NCBI RefSeq assembly: GCF_001667185.1
Contig: NZ_LZIC01000063.1
Location: forward strand, 41,161 to 105,160
Direction: 5' to 3'
Length of the DNA: 64,000 nt
Origin: Mycobacterium sp. 852002-50816_SCH5313054-b
GTDB taxonomy: Bacteria > Actinomycetota > Actinomycetes > Mycobacteriales > Mycobacteriaceae
Each line of letters opens with the position of its first letter. Positions within the stretch are counted from its first letter, which is position 1. Positions 29,228-36,184 of this stretch are shown piece after piece. Under the pieces are notes generated by a model that was not told the origin of the DNA, did no database searches, and saw nothing but the letters and a program-made list of their open reading frames with translations. The position numbers and the translations under genes are program-made.

Positions 29228-29314
29228 GGTGGCGTGGCAGAGCGGCCTAATGCACTCGCCTTGAAAGCGAGAGACGGCTAAAACCGTCCGGGGGTTCAAA
29301 TCCCTCCGCCACCG
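29228..29314 (+). tRNA. tRNA-Ser (UGA)
   Basis: An 87-nt class II tRNA. The acceptor stem GGTGGCG pairs with CGCCACC, the anticodon loop is CTTGAAA with anticodon UGA, it has a long variable arm, and the T loop is GGTTCAAATCC. CCA is not encoded. Confidence 0.95.
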
Positions 29315-29351
29315 CCGCACGTTGGCTGCCCGGCCAGTCGGGAGGCAAACG

Positions 29352-29543
29352 CTAGTAGCTTCGATCGCCCTCGCTGCTGTCGAAGAAGTGCCAGTCGCCG
29401 TCCTGCTCGACCTCCATGCGCCAGCCAAGTTCGTTGCCCTCGACCGCCTCGTCGGCGAACCACGCGTGGGCCTTGTCGGCGCTGTCGATGTCCTTGGTCG
29501 CGACGACGTCGCCCTTCGGGTTGAGCACTCGGTAGGTAGCCAT
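29352..29543 (-). CDS. Small conserved hypothetical protein
   Basis: A 63-residue acidic soluble protein: MATYRVLNPKGDVVATKDID, then a helix SADKAHAWFADEA and a strand-rich end WRMEVEQDGDWHFFDSSEG. The pattern suggests one small alpha/beta domain. It lies 29 nt upstream of the lipE-like stop region on the same strand and just downstream of tRNA-Ser. No function is known to me; short actinobacterial homologues are common. Confidence 0.75.
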   Translation of the reverse strand: MATYRVLNPKGDVVATKDIDSADKAHAWFADEAVEGNELGWRMEVEQDGDWHFFDSSEGDRSY

Positions 29544-29572
29544 GCCGGCAGTGTTCCCACCGCCGGGAGGGC

Positions 29573-30808
29573 TCAACCGGTCGGAATCTCGGCGGCGATC
29601 GCGTCCATCAGGGCGGTGTAGCGGCGGATTTCGGGATCTCGGCCCGGCTTGCCGCTGCTGATCACGCCGGCGGCCAGGCTGCGCTCGGGGTCGGCCCAGA
29701 TCGCGATGTTGGCCAGGCCCAGGTTGCCGAACGCCTTCGGCGCGTTGCGCCCGAACGGCCCGAAACGCTTTGTTCCCAGCATGTATCCGGTGCCCCAGCG
29801 GGCCGGCTGCAGGCCGAGGGCGAAATCCGGGCGCAGTCGCCGGCATTCCTGGACCGCGCCGTACATCCGCTCCGGGCTGATGATCCGCACCCCGTCGAGT
29901 TCGCCACCGCGACGCCACATTTCGGCGAAGCGCGACAGCTCGTTGGCGGTCGAGATGGTGTTGGACGAGGGCACCACGGTGGACAGGAAAGCCGGGGTGT
30001 TGGTGTACGGGATGATCTCGTGCACGGTTCCGCCGATCGCCTTGCGGAAGATCGCCGCGATCACGGGCGGCAGGGGCTTCCCGGTCGCGTGGCTGGGCGC
30101 CACCAACGGGATGTCCTCCTTGGCGACGCCGAAGTTGGTCCAGCGGAAGCCCAGCGGGTCGAGGATCTCGGTGGCCAGGATTTCGCGGATGTCCTTACCG
30201 GTGGCGGCGTAGACGATTTCGCGCATCAGCGGGCCCCAGGTGAGCGCGTGGTAGATGTGCACCAGGCCCGGCCGGTACAGCGGCCGCAGCTTGCCGAGCT
30301 GTTCCTGCGCGTACTCGTGGTCGTCCGCCCGGCGCAGGTCCGGCTTGGGTCCGGTGGGGAACGGGACGCCGGCGCTGTGGGTCAGCACGTGCCGGATCGT
30401 GGTGCGGTGCTTGCCGTGGCTGGTGTAGCTGGGGATGTACTCGCACACCCGGTCGTCGAGCGAGAAGTGCCCCTGTTCGACGAGCATGTGCACGACGGTC
30501 GCGGTGATGCCCTTGGCCGCCGAGTACACGCAGAACGGTGTGTCGGTGGTGACGGGCTTCTTCTCGGCGTCGGGCGGATCGGTGGGCGCGTTGCCCCAGC
30601 CGTGGCCGATCGCGCGGTTCAGCACGACGCGGCCGCGGTGCCGGATGGCCACCTGGATGGCGGGGTGAAAGCCCGCCTGATACCAGTGCCGGGCTGCCTG
30701 CCAGACGCGTTCGACCGCCGCGCTGTCGATCTGGGAGTGGTCCTCGTCGCCGATGGTCGTCACGGCGTCCAGGTCGGCCGGGACGCGGATTCTGCCGTCG
30801 GGAGTCAC
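29573..30808 (-). CDS. lipE: Beta-lactamase-fold esterase LipE
   Basis: A 411-residue serine hydrolase of the class C beta-lactamase/esterase family. The nucleophile motif SxxK is in FCVYSAAKGITATVVHMLVE, and the second motif Tyr is in VHIYHALTWGPLM. No signal peptide is visible, so it is likely cytosolic or membrane-associated. The LipE name follows M. tuberculosis Rv3775, which has the same neighbours (echA21, quinone reductase). Substrate not determined; probably short-chain esters. Confidence 0.88.
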   Translation of the reverse strand: MTPDGRIRVPADLDAVTTIGDEDHSQIDSAAVERVWQAARHWYQAGFHPAIQVAIRHRGRVVLNRAIGHGWGNAPTDPPDAEKKPVTTDTPFCVYSAAKGITATVVHMLVEQGHFSLDDRVCEYIPSYTSHGKHRTTIRHVLTHSAGVPFPTGPKPDLRRADDHEYAQEQLGKLRPLYRPGLVHIYHALTWGPLMREIVYAATGKDIREILATEILDPLGFRWTNFGVAKEDIPLVAPSHATGKPLPPVIAAIFRKAIGGTVHEIIPYTNTPAFLSTVVPSSNTISTANELSRFAEMWRRGGELDGVRIISPERMYGAVQECRRLRPDFALGLQPARWGTGYMLGTKRFGPFGRNAPKAFGNLGLANIAIWADPERSLAAGVISSGKPGRDPEIRRYTALMDAIAAEIPTG

Positions 30809-30834
30809 TTCAGCGAGAGTAGCCGAGGGGCGCG

Positions 30835-31659
30835 CTACTCCCCGGTGAACTGGGGCGGGCGCTTGGCGAACGTCGCCGAGATGCCCTCGGTCAGATCCTT
30901 GGACGGCAGGAAGGCCGCGTTCCAGGCGGCGACGTAACGCAGGCTCTCCGACACCGCCGCGATGCGCTGCTGGTCGAGGACGTCCTTGATGCCGTTAACC
31001 GTCAGCGGCGGATTGGCCGCGATCTCGGCGGCGGTGGCGTGGGCGGCGGCCAGCGTCGCGTCGGCGTCGGCGTAGACGTCGTTGACCAGACCGATCTTCT
31101 CGGCGCGGGCCGCATCGATGTCCTTGCCGGTCAGCGCCAGTTCCCGCAGGTGCCCGTCGTTCACGATCATCGGCAGGCGGGCGAGGCTGCCGACGTCGGC
31201 GACGATGGCGAGCTTGACCTCCCGGACGGAGAACTTGGCGTCGGCGCTGGCGTAGCGGATGTCCACCGCGGAGATCAGGTCGACGCCGCCGCCGATGCAC
31301 CAGCCGTGCACCGAGGCGATGGTCGGCGTCCGGCAGTCGGCGATGGCCGTGATCGCGCCCTGCATGCGCTTGACCTCGCGGTGGAAATCCGCGCGCGGGC
31401 CGGCCAGCGCGTCACCGGACAGCAGCGGGGTGAACGACCCGCCCATCGCGGGCACGTCCAGGCCGTAGCTGAAGTTCTTGCCCGATCCGGTGATGACGAT
31501 CGCCCGCACGTCGCGGTCGGCGTCCAGCGCTGCGAACACGTCGGGCATCTCCGACCAGAACGCGGGCCCCATCGCGTTGCCCTTGCCCGGTCCGATCAGC
31601 GTCACCTGCGCCACCTGGTCCTTGGTTTCGACGGTGACGGATTCGTATGTTTCGCCCAT
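30835..31659 (-). CDS. echA21: Enoyl-CoA hydratase/isomerase EchA21
   Basis: A 274-residue crotonase-fold protein. Oxyanion-hole segments are SGKNFSYGLDVPAMGG and VHGWCIGGGVDLISAVDI; the latter region ends in ASADAKFSVREVKLAIVAD, where Glu is the expected base, and Asp in ADVGSLARLP is nearby as in dienoyl-CoA isomerases. The ATG at 31659 is used (an in-frame ATG at 31680 would enter the divergent gene's leader). Only 23 nt separate its start from the divergent gene at 31683. Confidence 0.9.
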   Translation of the reverse strand: MGETYESVTVETKDQVAQVTLIGPGKGNAMGPAFWSEMPDVFAALDADRDVRAIVITGSGKNFSYGLDVPAMGGSFTPLLSGDALAGPRADFHREVKRMQGAITAIADCRTPTIASVHGWCIGGGVDLISAVDIRYASADAKFSVREVKLAIVADVGSLARLPMIVNDGHLRELALTGKDIDAARAEKIGLVNDVYADADATLAAAHATAAEIAANPPLTVNGIKDVLDQQRIAAVSESLRYVAAWNAAFLPSKDLTEGISATFAKRPPQFTGE

Positions 31660-31682
31660 CAGCAGACCGTAGCGTGGCAAAT

Positions 31683-32267
31683 ATGGCTCCCGACTTGCGA
31701 CCTGGACCTCATTCCCCGCCCACCGACGAGCTGCACAGCGCCGAGGACACCCTGGGGGTGTTGCAGCGCGTCCTGCACCCGATCGCCGCCGACGATCTGA
31801 CCAAGCGGACGCCGTGCAGCGAGTTCGACGTCACGCAGCTGACCGCGCACCTGCTCAAGTCGATCGCCGGCCTTGGCGGCATGATGGGCGCCCAGATGCC
31901 GGAGCGCGACGACGGCGACTCGGTGGAGCGGCAGGTCATCGCCGCGGCCCGGCCGGCCCTGGACGCCTGGCACCGCCGTGGCCTGGACGGCACCGTGCCG
32001 TTCGGCAAGGGCGAGATGCCGGCCAAGAGCGCGTGCGGCATCTTCTCGATCGAATTCCTGGTGCACGCTTGGGATTACGCCGCGGCGGTGGGACACGAGG
32101 TCGACGCCCCCGAACCGCTGTCCGAATACGTGCTCGGGTTGGCGCGCCAGATCATCAGGCCGGAACTGCGTGGCAGCGCCGGGTTCGACGACCCGGTGGA
32201 GGTGGCCGCCGACGCCGGCGCCCTCGAGCAGCTGGTCGCGTTCACCGGCCGCAACCCGGCGCGCTAG
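31683..32267 (+). CDS. DinB-like TIGR03086-family protein
   Basis: A 194-residue protein of the mycothiol-dependent maleylpyruvate isomerase-like group. Motifs: PCSEFDVTQLTAHLLKSIAG (first His), then SACGIFSIEFLVHAWDYAAA (second His and Asp). M. tuberculosis Rv3773c is the positional counterpart. It is divergent from echA21, with almost no leader, so translation is probably from a very short or leaderless mRNA. Substrate unknown. Confidence 0.87.
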   Translation: MAPDLRPGPHSPPTDELHSAEDTLGVLQRVLHPIAADDLTKRTPCSEFDVTQLTAHLLKSIAGLGGMMGAQMPERDDGDSVERQVIAAARPALDAWHRRGLDGTVPFGKGEMPAKSACGIFSIEFLVHAWDYAAAVGHEVDAPEPLSEYVLGLARQIIRPELRGSAGFDDPVEVAADAGALEQLVAFTGRNPAR

Positions 32268-32349
32268 GCGCGTTCGCCGAGCGTGTTCTCAGGGCGGGAA
32301 TCCGCACGAATTTCCGCCGTCACGTCACGCTCGGCGACAGCGATGGTCC

Positions 32350-32811
32350 CTACACCCGCTCGAGGTAGAAGTAGTAATACCGGCCGTTGTCCAGGACGCC
32401 CTTGCCGTTCATGATGCCCATCACGGTGTCGTCGTCGATCTTCTTGAAGTGATCGTGCACGGGCTGGCCGTCGTAGACCATCGTGGCGGTGACCTCACCG
32501 CGGAAGTCCTCCAGCCACAGGCTCGCCTCGCCCTTGCCCATCGCCTTGTTGGAGAACTTGTTCCCGTGGGCGTCCAGGCAGACCAGCGGCTGCACGTCGG
32601 CGGCCGAGCTGAAGGTCTTGCCGAACCAGCCCGCCTTCTCCAGCTGGCCGTTCATCTTGTGGCCGGTAAGGAACTCGCCGCCCTTCCACTCGCCGATCAT
32701 GCCCTCGATGGTCGCGGGCTGAAGCGTCGCCCAAAAGTCGTCCAGCTCGGCGTCGGCAATGCTGCCGCTCCGTTCCTTGAACTCGGTGAACGTCTTGCGG
32801 GCCAGGCTCAT
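32350..32811 (-). CDS. GXWXG/DUF4334 domain protein
   Basis: A 153-residue protein of the GXWXG plus DUF4334 type, a lipocalin-like small-molecule binder. The GXWXG motif is in IGEWKGGEF (about residues 36-44); the DUF4334 half contains ATMVYDGQPVHDHFKKIDDD and ends YYYFYLERV. Its ATG overlaps the hisC2 stop by 4 nt, so it is translated with hisC2, though no metabolic link is evident. Confidence 0.88.
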   Translation of the reverse strand: MSLARKTFTEFKERSGSIADAELDDFWATLQPATIEGMIGEWKGGEFLTGHKMNGQLEKAGWFGKTFSSAADVQPLVCLDAHGNKFSNKAMGKGEASLWLEDFRGEVTATMVYDGQPVHDHFKKIDDDTVMGIMNGKGVLDNGRYYYFYLERV

Positions 32812-33872
32812 TGGTTCTCCTTGATCCAGTCGCGGGCAAACCGCAGCAGGGCGTCGTTTTCCTCGGGCGCCCCGACGGTGATCCGGACGCCGTCCGGCGC
32901 GAAAGGGCGGACCACGATCCGCGCGTCGGCGGCCCGCGCCACGAACTCGGATGTGCGGGTGCCCAGGGGTAGCCAGACGAAGTTGGCCTGCGACGGCGCC
33001 AGGGTGTACCCGGCCTCGTGTAAACCGGCGGTGACCCGGGAGCGCTCGGCGACTACAGCGTCGGTGCGGGCCAACAGCTCCTCGGCCGCATCCAGCGACG
33101 CGATGGCAGCGGCCTGGGAGATGCTCGTCACCGCGAACGGCACGTAGACCTGGTCCAGCGCGGTGATCAGGTCGGGGTGGCCGACGGCATAGCCGACGCG
33201 CAGGCCCGCCAGCCCGTATGCCTTCGAAAAGGTCCGCAGCACAACGACATTGCCGCGGGTGCGGGCCAGCTCCAGGCTGTCGGGCGCCATGCCGTCGCGG
33301 ATGTACTCGACGTAGGCCTCGTCGATGGCGATGAGGATGTGCGGCGGGACCGCCTCGACGAACCGGGCCAAGGCGTCGGGGTCGACGACGGTGGACGTCG
33401 GATTGTTGGGGTTGCAGACGAAGATCAACCGCGTGCGGTCGGTGACCGCGGCCAGCATCGCGTATAGATCGAAGGTGTGGTCGGTCAAGGGCACCTTGAC
33501 GGCGACGGCGCCGGCCACCTGCACCATGGGCGGGTAGAGCTCGAAGCTGCGCCATCCCATCACCACCTCGTCGCCGGCGGACGCGGTGATCTGGATGAGC
33601 TGCTGGCACAAACTGACCGAACCGCAGCTCGCCGCGACCTGCTCGGGCGCGAAGTCCGAACCGAGGTGCTTCGTTAGCGCCGCCTTCAGCGCCACGTTGG
33701 CGCTGTCGGGGTAGCGGTGGATCGTGTCGGTGGCCCGCTCGATGGCCGCACGGACGCTGGGCAACGGGCCGTGCACCGTCTCGTTGCTGGCCAGCTTGAC
33801 CGAACCCGGCACGGTCTTACCGGGAACGTAGACCGGAAGCCCTGCCAACTCGGGTCGCAGGCGAGCGGTCAC
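32808..33872 (-). CDS. hisC2: Histidinol-phosphate/aromatic aminotransferase HisC2
   Basis: A 354-residue class I PLP aminotransferase. NPNNPTS and AIDEAYVEY (Asp that pairs with the pyridine N) precede TFSKAYGLAGLRVGY, which contains the Schiff-base Lys; the C-terminal Arg that binds the carboxylate is in DGVRITVG. HisC2 proteins in mycobacteria are thought to act on aromatic amino acids as well as, or instead of, histidinol phosphate. No other his genes are nearby, which favours the aromatic role. Confidence 0.93.
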   Translation of the reverse strand: MTARLRPELAGLPVYVPGKTVPGSVKLASNETVHGPLPSVRAAIERATDTIHRYPDSANVALKAALTKHLGSDFAPEQVAASCGSVSLCQQLIQITASAGDEVVMGWRSFELYPPMVQVAGAVAVKVPLTDHTFDLYAMLAAVTDRTRLIFVCNPNNPTSTVVDPDALARFVEAVPPHILIAIDEAYVEYIRDGMAPDSLELARTRGNVVVLRTFSKAYGLAGLRVGYAVGHPDLITALDQVYVPFAVTSISQAAAIASLDAAEELLARTDAVVAERSRVTAGLHEAGYTLAPSQANFVWLPLGTRTSEFVARAADARIVVRPFAPDGVRITVGAPEENDALLRFARDWIKENQ

Positions 33873-33961
33873 TTCGACAGCATATGTCGGCGCTGTGTAC
33901 GCTATGCCTCCGGCGGTTCGGGGACACCCGAAGGGGTTCGGGTACCCTCAGGAAGTTCGAT

Positions 33962-34053
33962 GGAGGCGTGCCAGAGCGGCCGAATGGGGCTCACTGCTAA
34001 TGAGTTGTCCCCCTCAAAGGGGACCGGAGGTTCAAATCCTCTCGCCTCCGCCA
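33962..34053 (+). tRNA. tRNA-Ser (GCU)
   Basis: A class II tRNA with acceptor GGAGGCG/CGCCTCC, anticodon GCU in CTCACTGCTAATGAG, a long variable arm, a T loop with TTCAAAT, and an encoded CCA at 34051-34053. It reads AGC/AGU codons. It lies 20 nt upstream of tRNA-Arg and is probably co-transcribed with it. Confidence 0.95.
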
Positions 34054-34073
34054 CGCACGACAATTGAAGACAG

Positions 34074-34146
34074 GCGCCCGTAGCTCAACGGATAGAGCAT
34101 CTGACTACGGATCAGAAGGTTGGGGGTTCGAATCCCTTCGGGCGCG
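34074..34146 (+). tRNA. tRNA-Arg (ACG)
   Basis: A 73-nt tRNA with acceptor GCGCCCG/CGGGCGC, anticodon ACG in CTGACTACGGATCAG, and T loop GGTTCGAATCC. CCA is not encoded. Its A34 should be edited to inosine by TadA, which is encoded at 58234 in this window, so that CGU, CGC and CGA are all read. Confidence 0.95.
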
Positions 34147-34180
34147 CATCTCGGTGTAGTTCGAATCGTTAAGACGGAGT

Positions 34181-34210
34181 TTGTTGTGGCCGCGGATATT
34201 CGGCTATAAC
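34181..34210 (+). promoter_or_regulatory. Putative sigma-A-like promoter for the Gly/Arg micro-gene
   Basis: TTGTTG at 34181-34186 and TATAAC at 34205-34210, separated by 18 nt, resemble -35 and -10 elements. Transcription would start about 34217-34220, at or next to the ATG at 34220, giving a leaderless mRNA, which is common in mycobacteria. The -35 is weak; the call rests on the good -10 and on spacing to the ATG. Confidence 0.5.
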
Positions 34211-34219
34211 CTCCGGCCC

Positions 34220-34363
34220 ATGATGACGATCAGCAGTGTGGAAACAATGGGTATCGGTGGCGGCGCGGGCGGTGGCCGCTTCGGCGGCGGCGCGGGCGGT
34301 GGCCGGATGGGCGGCGGCGCGGGCGGTGGCCGTTTCGGTGGTGGCGCCGGCGGCGGTCGCTAG
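34220..34363 (+). CDS. Gly/Arg repeat micro-protein (47 aa), possibly peptide precursor
   Basis: A 47-residue product: a 12-residue head (MMTISSVETMGI) followed by four units of GGGAGGGR separated by F, M and F. The 27-nt units differ at several positions, and in this frame every difference inside GGGAGGGR is synonymous (GGC/GGT, GCG/GCC, CGC/CGG/CGT), which points to selection on the peptide. It has no Shine-Dalgarno but a -10-like TATAAC just upstream, suggesting leaderless translation, and a 13-bp hairpin follows the stop. A leader plus repeated core is reminiscent of modified peptides, but no maturation enzyme is adjacent; an RGG-like nucleic-acid binder is the alternative. ATG at 34223 is also possible. 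No homologue is known to me. Confidence 0.65.
   Translation: MMTISSVETMGIGGGAGGGRFGGGAGGGRMGGGAGGGRFGGGAGGGR
34256..34360 (+). repeat. Four tandem 27-nt units within the micro-gene
   Basis: Units at 34256-34282, 34283-34309, 34310-34336 and 34337-34360 (last is 24 nt) each encode GGGAGGGR plus F or M. The fourth unit differs from the third at six positions, all third codon positions, so the array is old rather than newly slipped. Confidence 0.85.
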
Positions 34364-34380
34364 CCTCTTACAACCTCCCG

Positions 34381-34420
34381 GCTCGGGACGGGCGCGTCTG
34401 AGGCGCTGCCCGTCCCGAGC
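34381..34420. terminator. Strong hairpin terminator between convergent genes
   Basis: GCTCGGGACGGGC (34381-34393) pairs perfectly with GCCCGTCCCGAGC (34408-34420) around a 14-nt loop that can itself partly pair. There is no clear U-tract on either side, so it may be of the mycobacterial L-shaped or stem-only type. It lies 18 nt after the micro-gene stop and 15 nt from the acetyltransferase stop, and could serve both strands. Confidence 0.7.
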
Positions 34421-34435
34421 TGAAGTGTGTCCGCC

Positions 34436-34978
34436 CTAGGTGATCGGGCCGGCCGGCGCTTCCTGATCGGCGTCGCCGAGCAGATCGAGTTGCATCCACG
34501 CGACGTCGTGCCAGCTGCCGTGTTTCCATTCGACCCGCCGGTACAGGCCGGCGTCGGTGAACCCGAAGGATCGGTGAAAAGCGTTGCTGGCGGCGTTGGG
34601 TTGGGTGATGCCGGCGATGGCCCGCCGGTAGCCGCGCTCGGCGAGCCGGCGCAGCAGTCGCGTGTAGAGCTCGCGGCCGCCGCCGGCGCGGTGGTGGGCG
34701 CCGTCGACGTAGATGCCGGTCTGAGCCGACCATTGGTAGGAGGCCACTCGATAGAGCCCGTGCCCGTACGCGTAGCCGATGACCCGGTCGGCATGTTCGA
34801 GGACGAGCCATTCGTGGGTCTCGCGAGCCGCGGTGATACGCGCGGCCATCTCGGCGACGGTCGGGACTTCGATTTCCCAGCTGATCGCCGTGTCCAGGAC
34901 GTAGGGGCGGTATATCGCCACGCAGGCCGGCGCATCCTCTGGGGCGGCCGGACGGACCCGGCCGATGCTCTCGTGCAT
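34436..34978 (-). CDS. GNAT acetyltransferase, phosphinothricin acetyltransferase-like
   Basis: A 180-residue GNAT enzyme. VRPAAPEDAPACVAIYRPYV starts the fold, WSAQTGIYVDGAHHRAGGGR holds the acetyl-CoA pyrophosphate-binding loop, and AIAGITQPNAASNAFHRSFG holds the Asn/His region. It resembles Pat/MnaT enzymes that acetylate amine groups of small molecules such as phosphinothricin, methionine sulfone or glyphosate analogues. Real substrate unknown. Same strand as the hypothetical gene at 34996, 17 nt apart. Confidence 0.88.
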   Translation of the reverse strand: MHESIGRVRPAAPEDAPACVAIYRPYVLDTAISWEIEVPTVAEMAARITAARETHEWLVLEHADRVIGYAYGHGLYRVASYQWSAQTGIYVDGAHHRAGGGRELYTRLLRRLAERGYRRAIAGITQPNAASNAFHRSFGFTDAGLYRRVEWKHGSWHDVAWMQLDLLGDADQEAPAGPIT

Positions 34979-34995
34979 GCCGGCAGTCTTAGCCG

Positions 34996-35616
34996 TTAAA
35001 CCGGCGTCCAGTCATCCCAGAGCTCGGAGAAGTCGAGAGTCGTTTGGGGGATCGGGGCGGTGCGGATGATGTCGCGGAAGTGGTCCTGCCACCCCCACCA
35101 CAGGCAGATGATGAACACGTACTGGTACCAGCTCAGCTGGTAGCCGTCCGGGATGGCCTGCCCCTTGTTCTCCGGTGCGAACACGGCGATCGCCAATAGG
35201 CCGATCGCGGCCGCCGCGGGAAGCTGGATCTTCCCGGTTTTCCAGAGGTGGATTCCCAGGGGGCGGGGTCCGTGGGGAGTCAGTTCGAATCCCTGGGGCA
35301 GCTCGTCGTCGTGGCCGTGGCTCCACCGGTGCACGCCGTGCAGGACATCGGCGATGTCGGGACGGCCGTCCGGCATGTCCGACTTCACCGCGATGGGAAA
35401 CCGGCTCTGCTCCAATTCGATGTCAGGTGCCGCCATCACCCGGAAGATGTCCAGCGAGTCGCGGATGGTCCGCTTGAAGCGGGTGGCCACTCCCAGCTGC
35501 GGATAGCGCTTCTTCGCGGTTTCATCGACGGCGTTGCCGGCATGGACCATGGCCGCATCCCACTCGCCACGTTCCCAATGGTCGAGTGCGTGCCTGACGG
35601 AGTCCCCGACTTCCAC
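34996..35616 (-). CDS. Hypothetical protein with C-terminal hydrophobic segments
   Basis: A 206-residue protein. The first about 70 residues are helical (HALDHWERGEWDAAMVHAGN, then a basic RFKRTIRDSLDIFRV), followed by a His-rich stretch (GVHRWSHGHDDELPQG) and two hydrophobic segments (LPAAAAIGLLAIAVFAP and YQYVFIICLWWGWQ) that may insert in the membrane. Ends in a short acidic tail FSELWDDWTPV. No family is recognised. Upstream partner of the GNAT gene, with 17 nt between them. Confidence 0.7.
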   Translation of the reverse strand: MEVGDSVRHALDHWERGEWDAAMVHAGNAVDETAKKRYPQLGVATRFKRTIRDSLDIFRVMAAPDIELEQSRFPIAVKSDMPDGRPDIADVLHGVHRWSHGHDDELPQGFELTPHGPRPLGIHLWKTGKIQLPAAAAIGLLAIAVFAPENKGQAIPDGYQLSWYQYVFIICLWWGWQDHFRDIIRTAPIPQTTLDFSELWDDWTPV

Positions 35617-35655
35617 GCATCGGATGCTATCCGCCCGGCAGCCGCCATGTCTGCA

Positions 35656-36165
35656 CTATGGGCGCGGTTGGAAGGGTCGCCGTGGGGGGACGGTCACGGT
35701 CTGGGTGACCGTGCTCGTTTCGGTGCTCGGCGAAACCGTGACCGTGCTCGGCGGGACGGTCGTCGTAGGCGTGTCCGTGGGGGCGTCGGTAGGCGTATCG
35801 GTGCTCGGCGGCGGCGCCGTCTCGGTGACGGTCTGCGTCGGCGCGCCTCCGCCGCCCCCGTGGTGCCGAGGTGACTCCGCCGCCGACGTCGTCGGCACGG
35901 TCGTGGTGGGAACGGGCGTCGTGGTCGTGGTGGTGCTCGGAGCCTTCGGCGCGGGGGGGCCGGCCACCAGGTTGACCACCGCGTACACCGCGAGACCGAG
36001 CGCGATCACCCCGAGGGCGCCGGCCGCGACCAGCGCCGCCGGGCGGCGATACCAGGGCGTCGGCGGCTCGGGCGGCTGCGGTGCCGGCTCGTCGTAGTAA
36101 CCGCCGTATCCGGCGGCCTGGGTCGGCTCGGAGTAAAAGTCGGGATTCTCGGGGTAGGACGGCAC
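35656..36165 (-). CDS. Single-pass membrane protein with Thr/Pro-rich extracellular region
   Basis: A 169-residue protein. The Tyr/Pro-rich cytoplasmic head (about 1-40, including QAAGYGGYYDEPAPQPPEPP) precedes one membrane helix (AALVAAGALGVIALGLAVYA), then about 95 residues rich in Thr, Pro and Val with recurring TVTV/TVTQT steps. The outer part is likely unstructured and perhaps O-mannosylated. Many mycobacterial proteins share this plan. Function unknown. Confidence 0.75.
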   Translation of the reverse strand: MPSYPENPDFYSEPTQAAGYGGYYDEPAPQPPEPPTPWYRRPAALVAAGALGVIALGLAVYAVVNLVAGPPAPKAPSTTTTTTPVPTTTVPTTSAAESPRHHGGGGGAPTQTVTETAPPPSTDTPTDAPTDTPTTTVPPSTVTVSPSTETSTVTQTVTVPPRRPFQPRP

Positions 36166-36184
36166 GGGGGGAGATGCTAGTGCG

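Noticed and set aside
34256..34360. Tandem 27-nt units considered as a CRISPR array
   Set aside because: Units are directly adjacent with no spacers, and they code for protein.
34236..34439. Alternative frame over the Gly/Arg repeat (Ala/Val-rich product)
   Set aside because: Differences between the 27-nt units would change amino acids in this frame, whereas they are synonymous in the Gly frame; no start signals fit.
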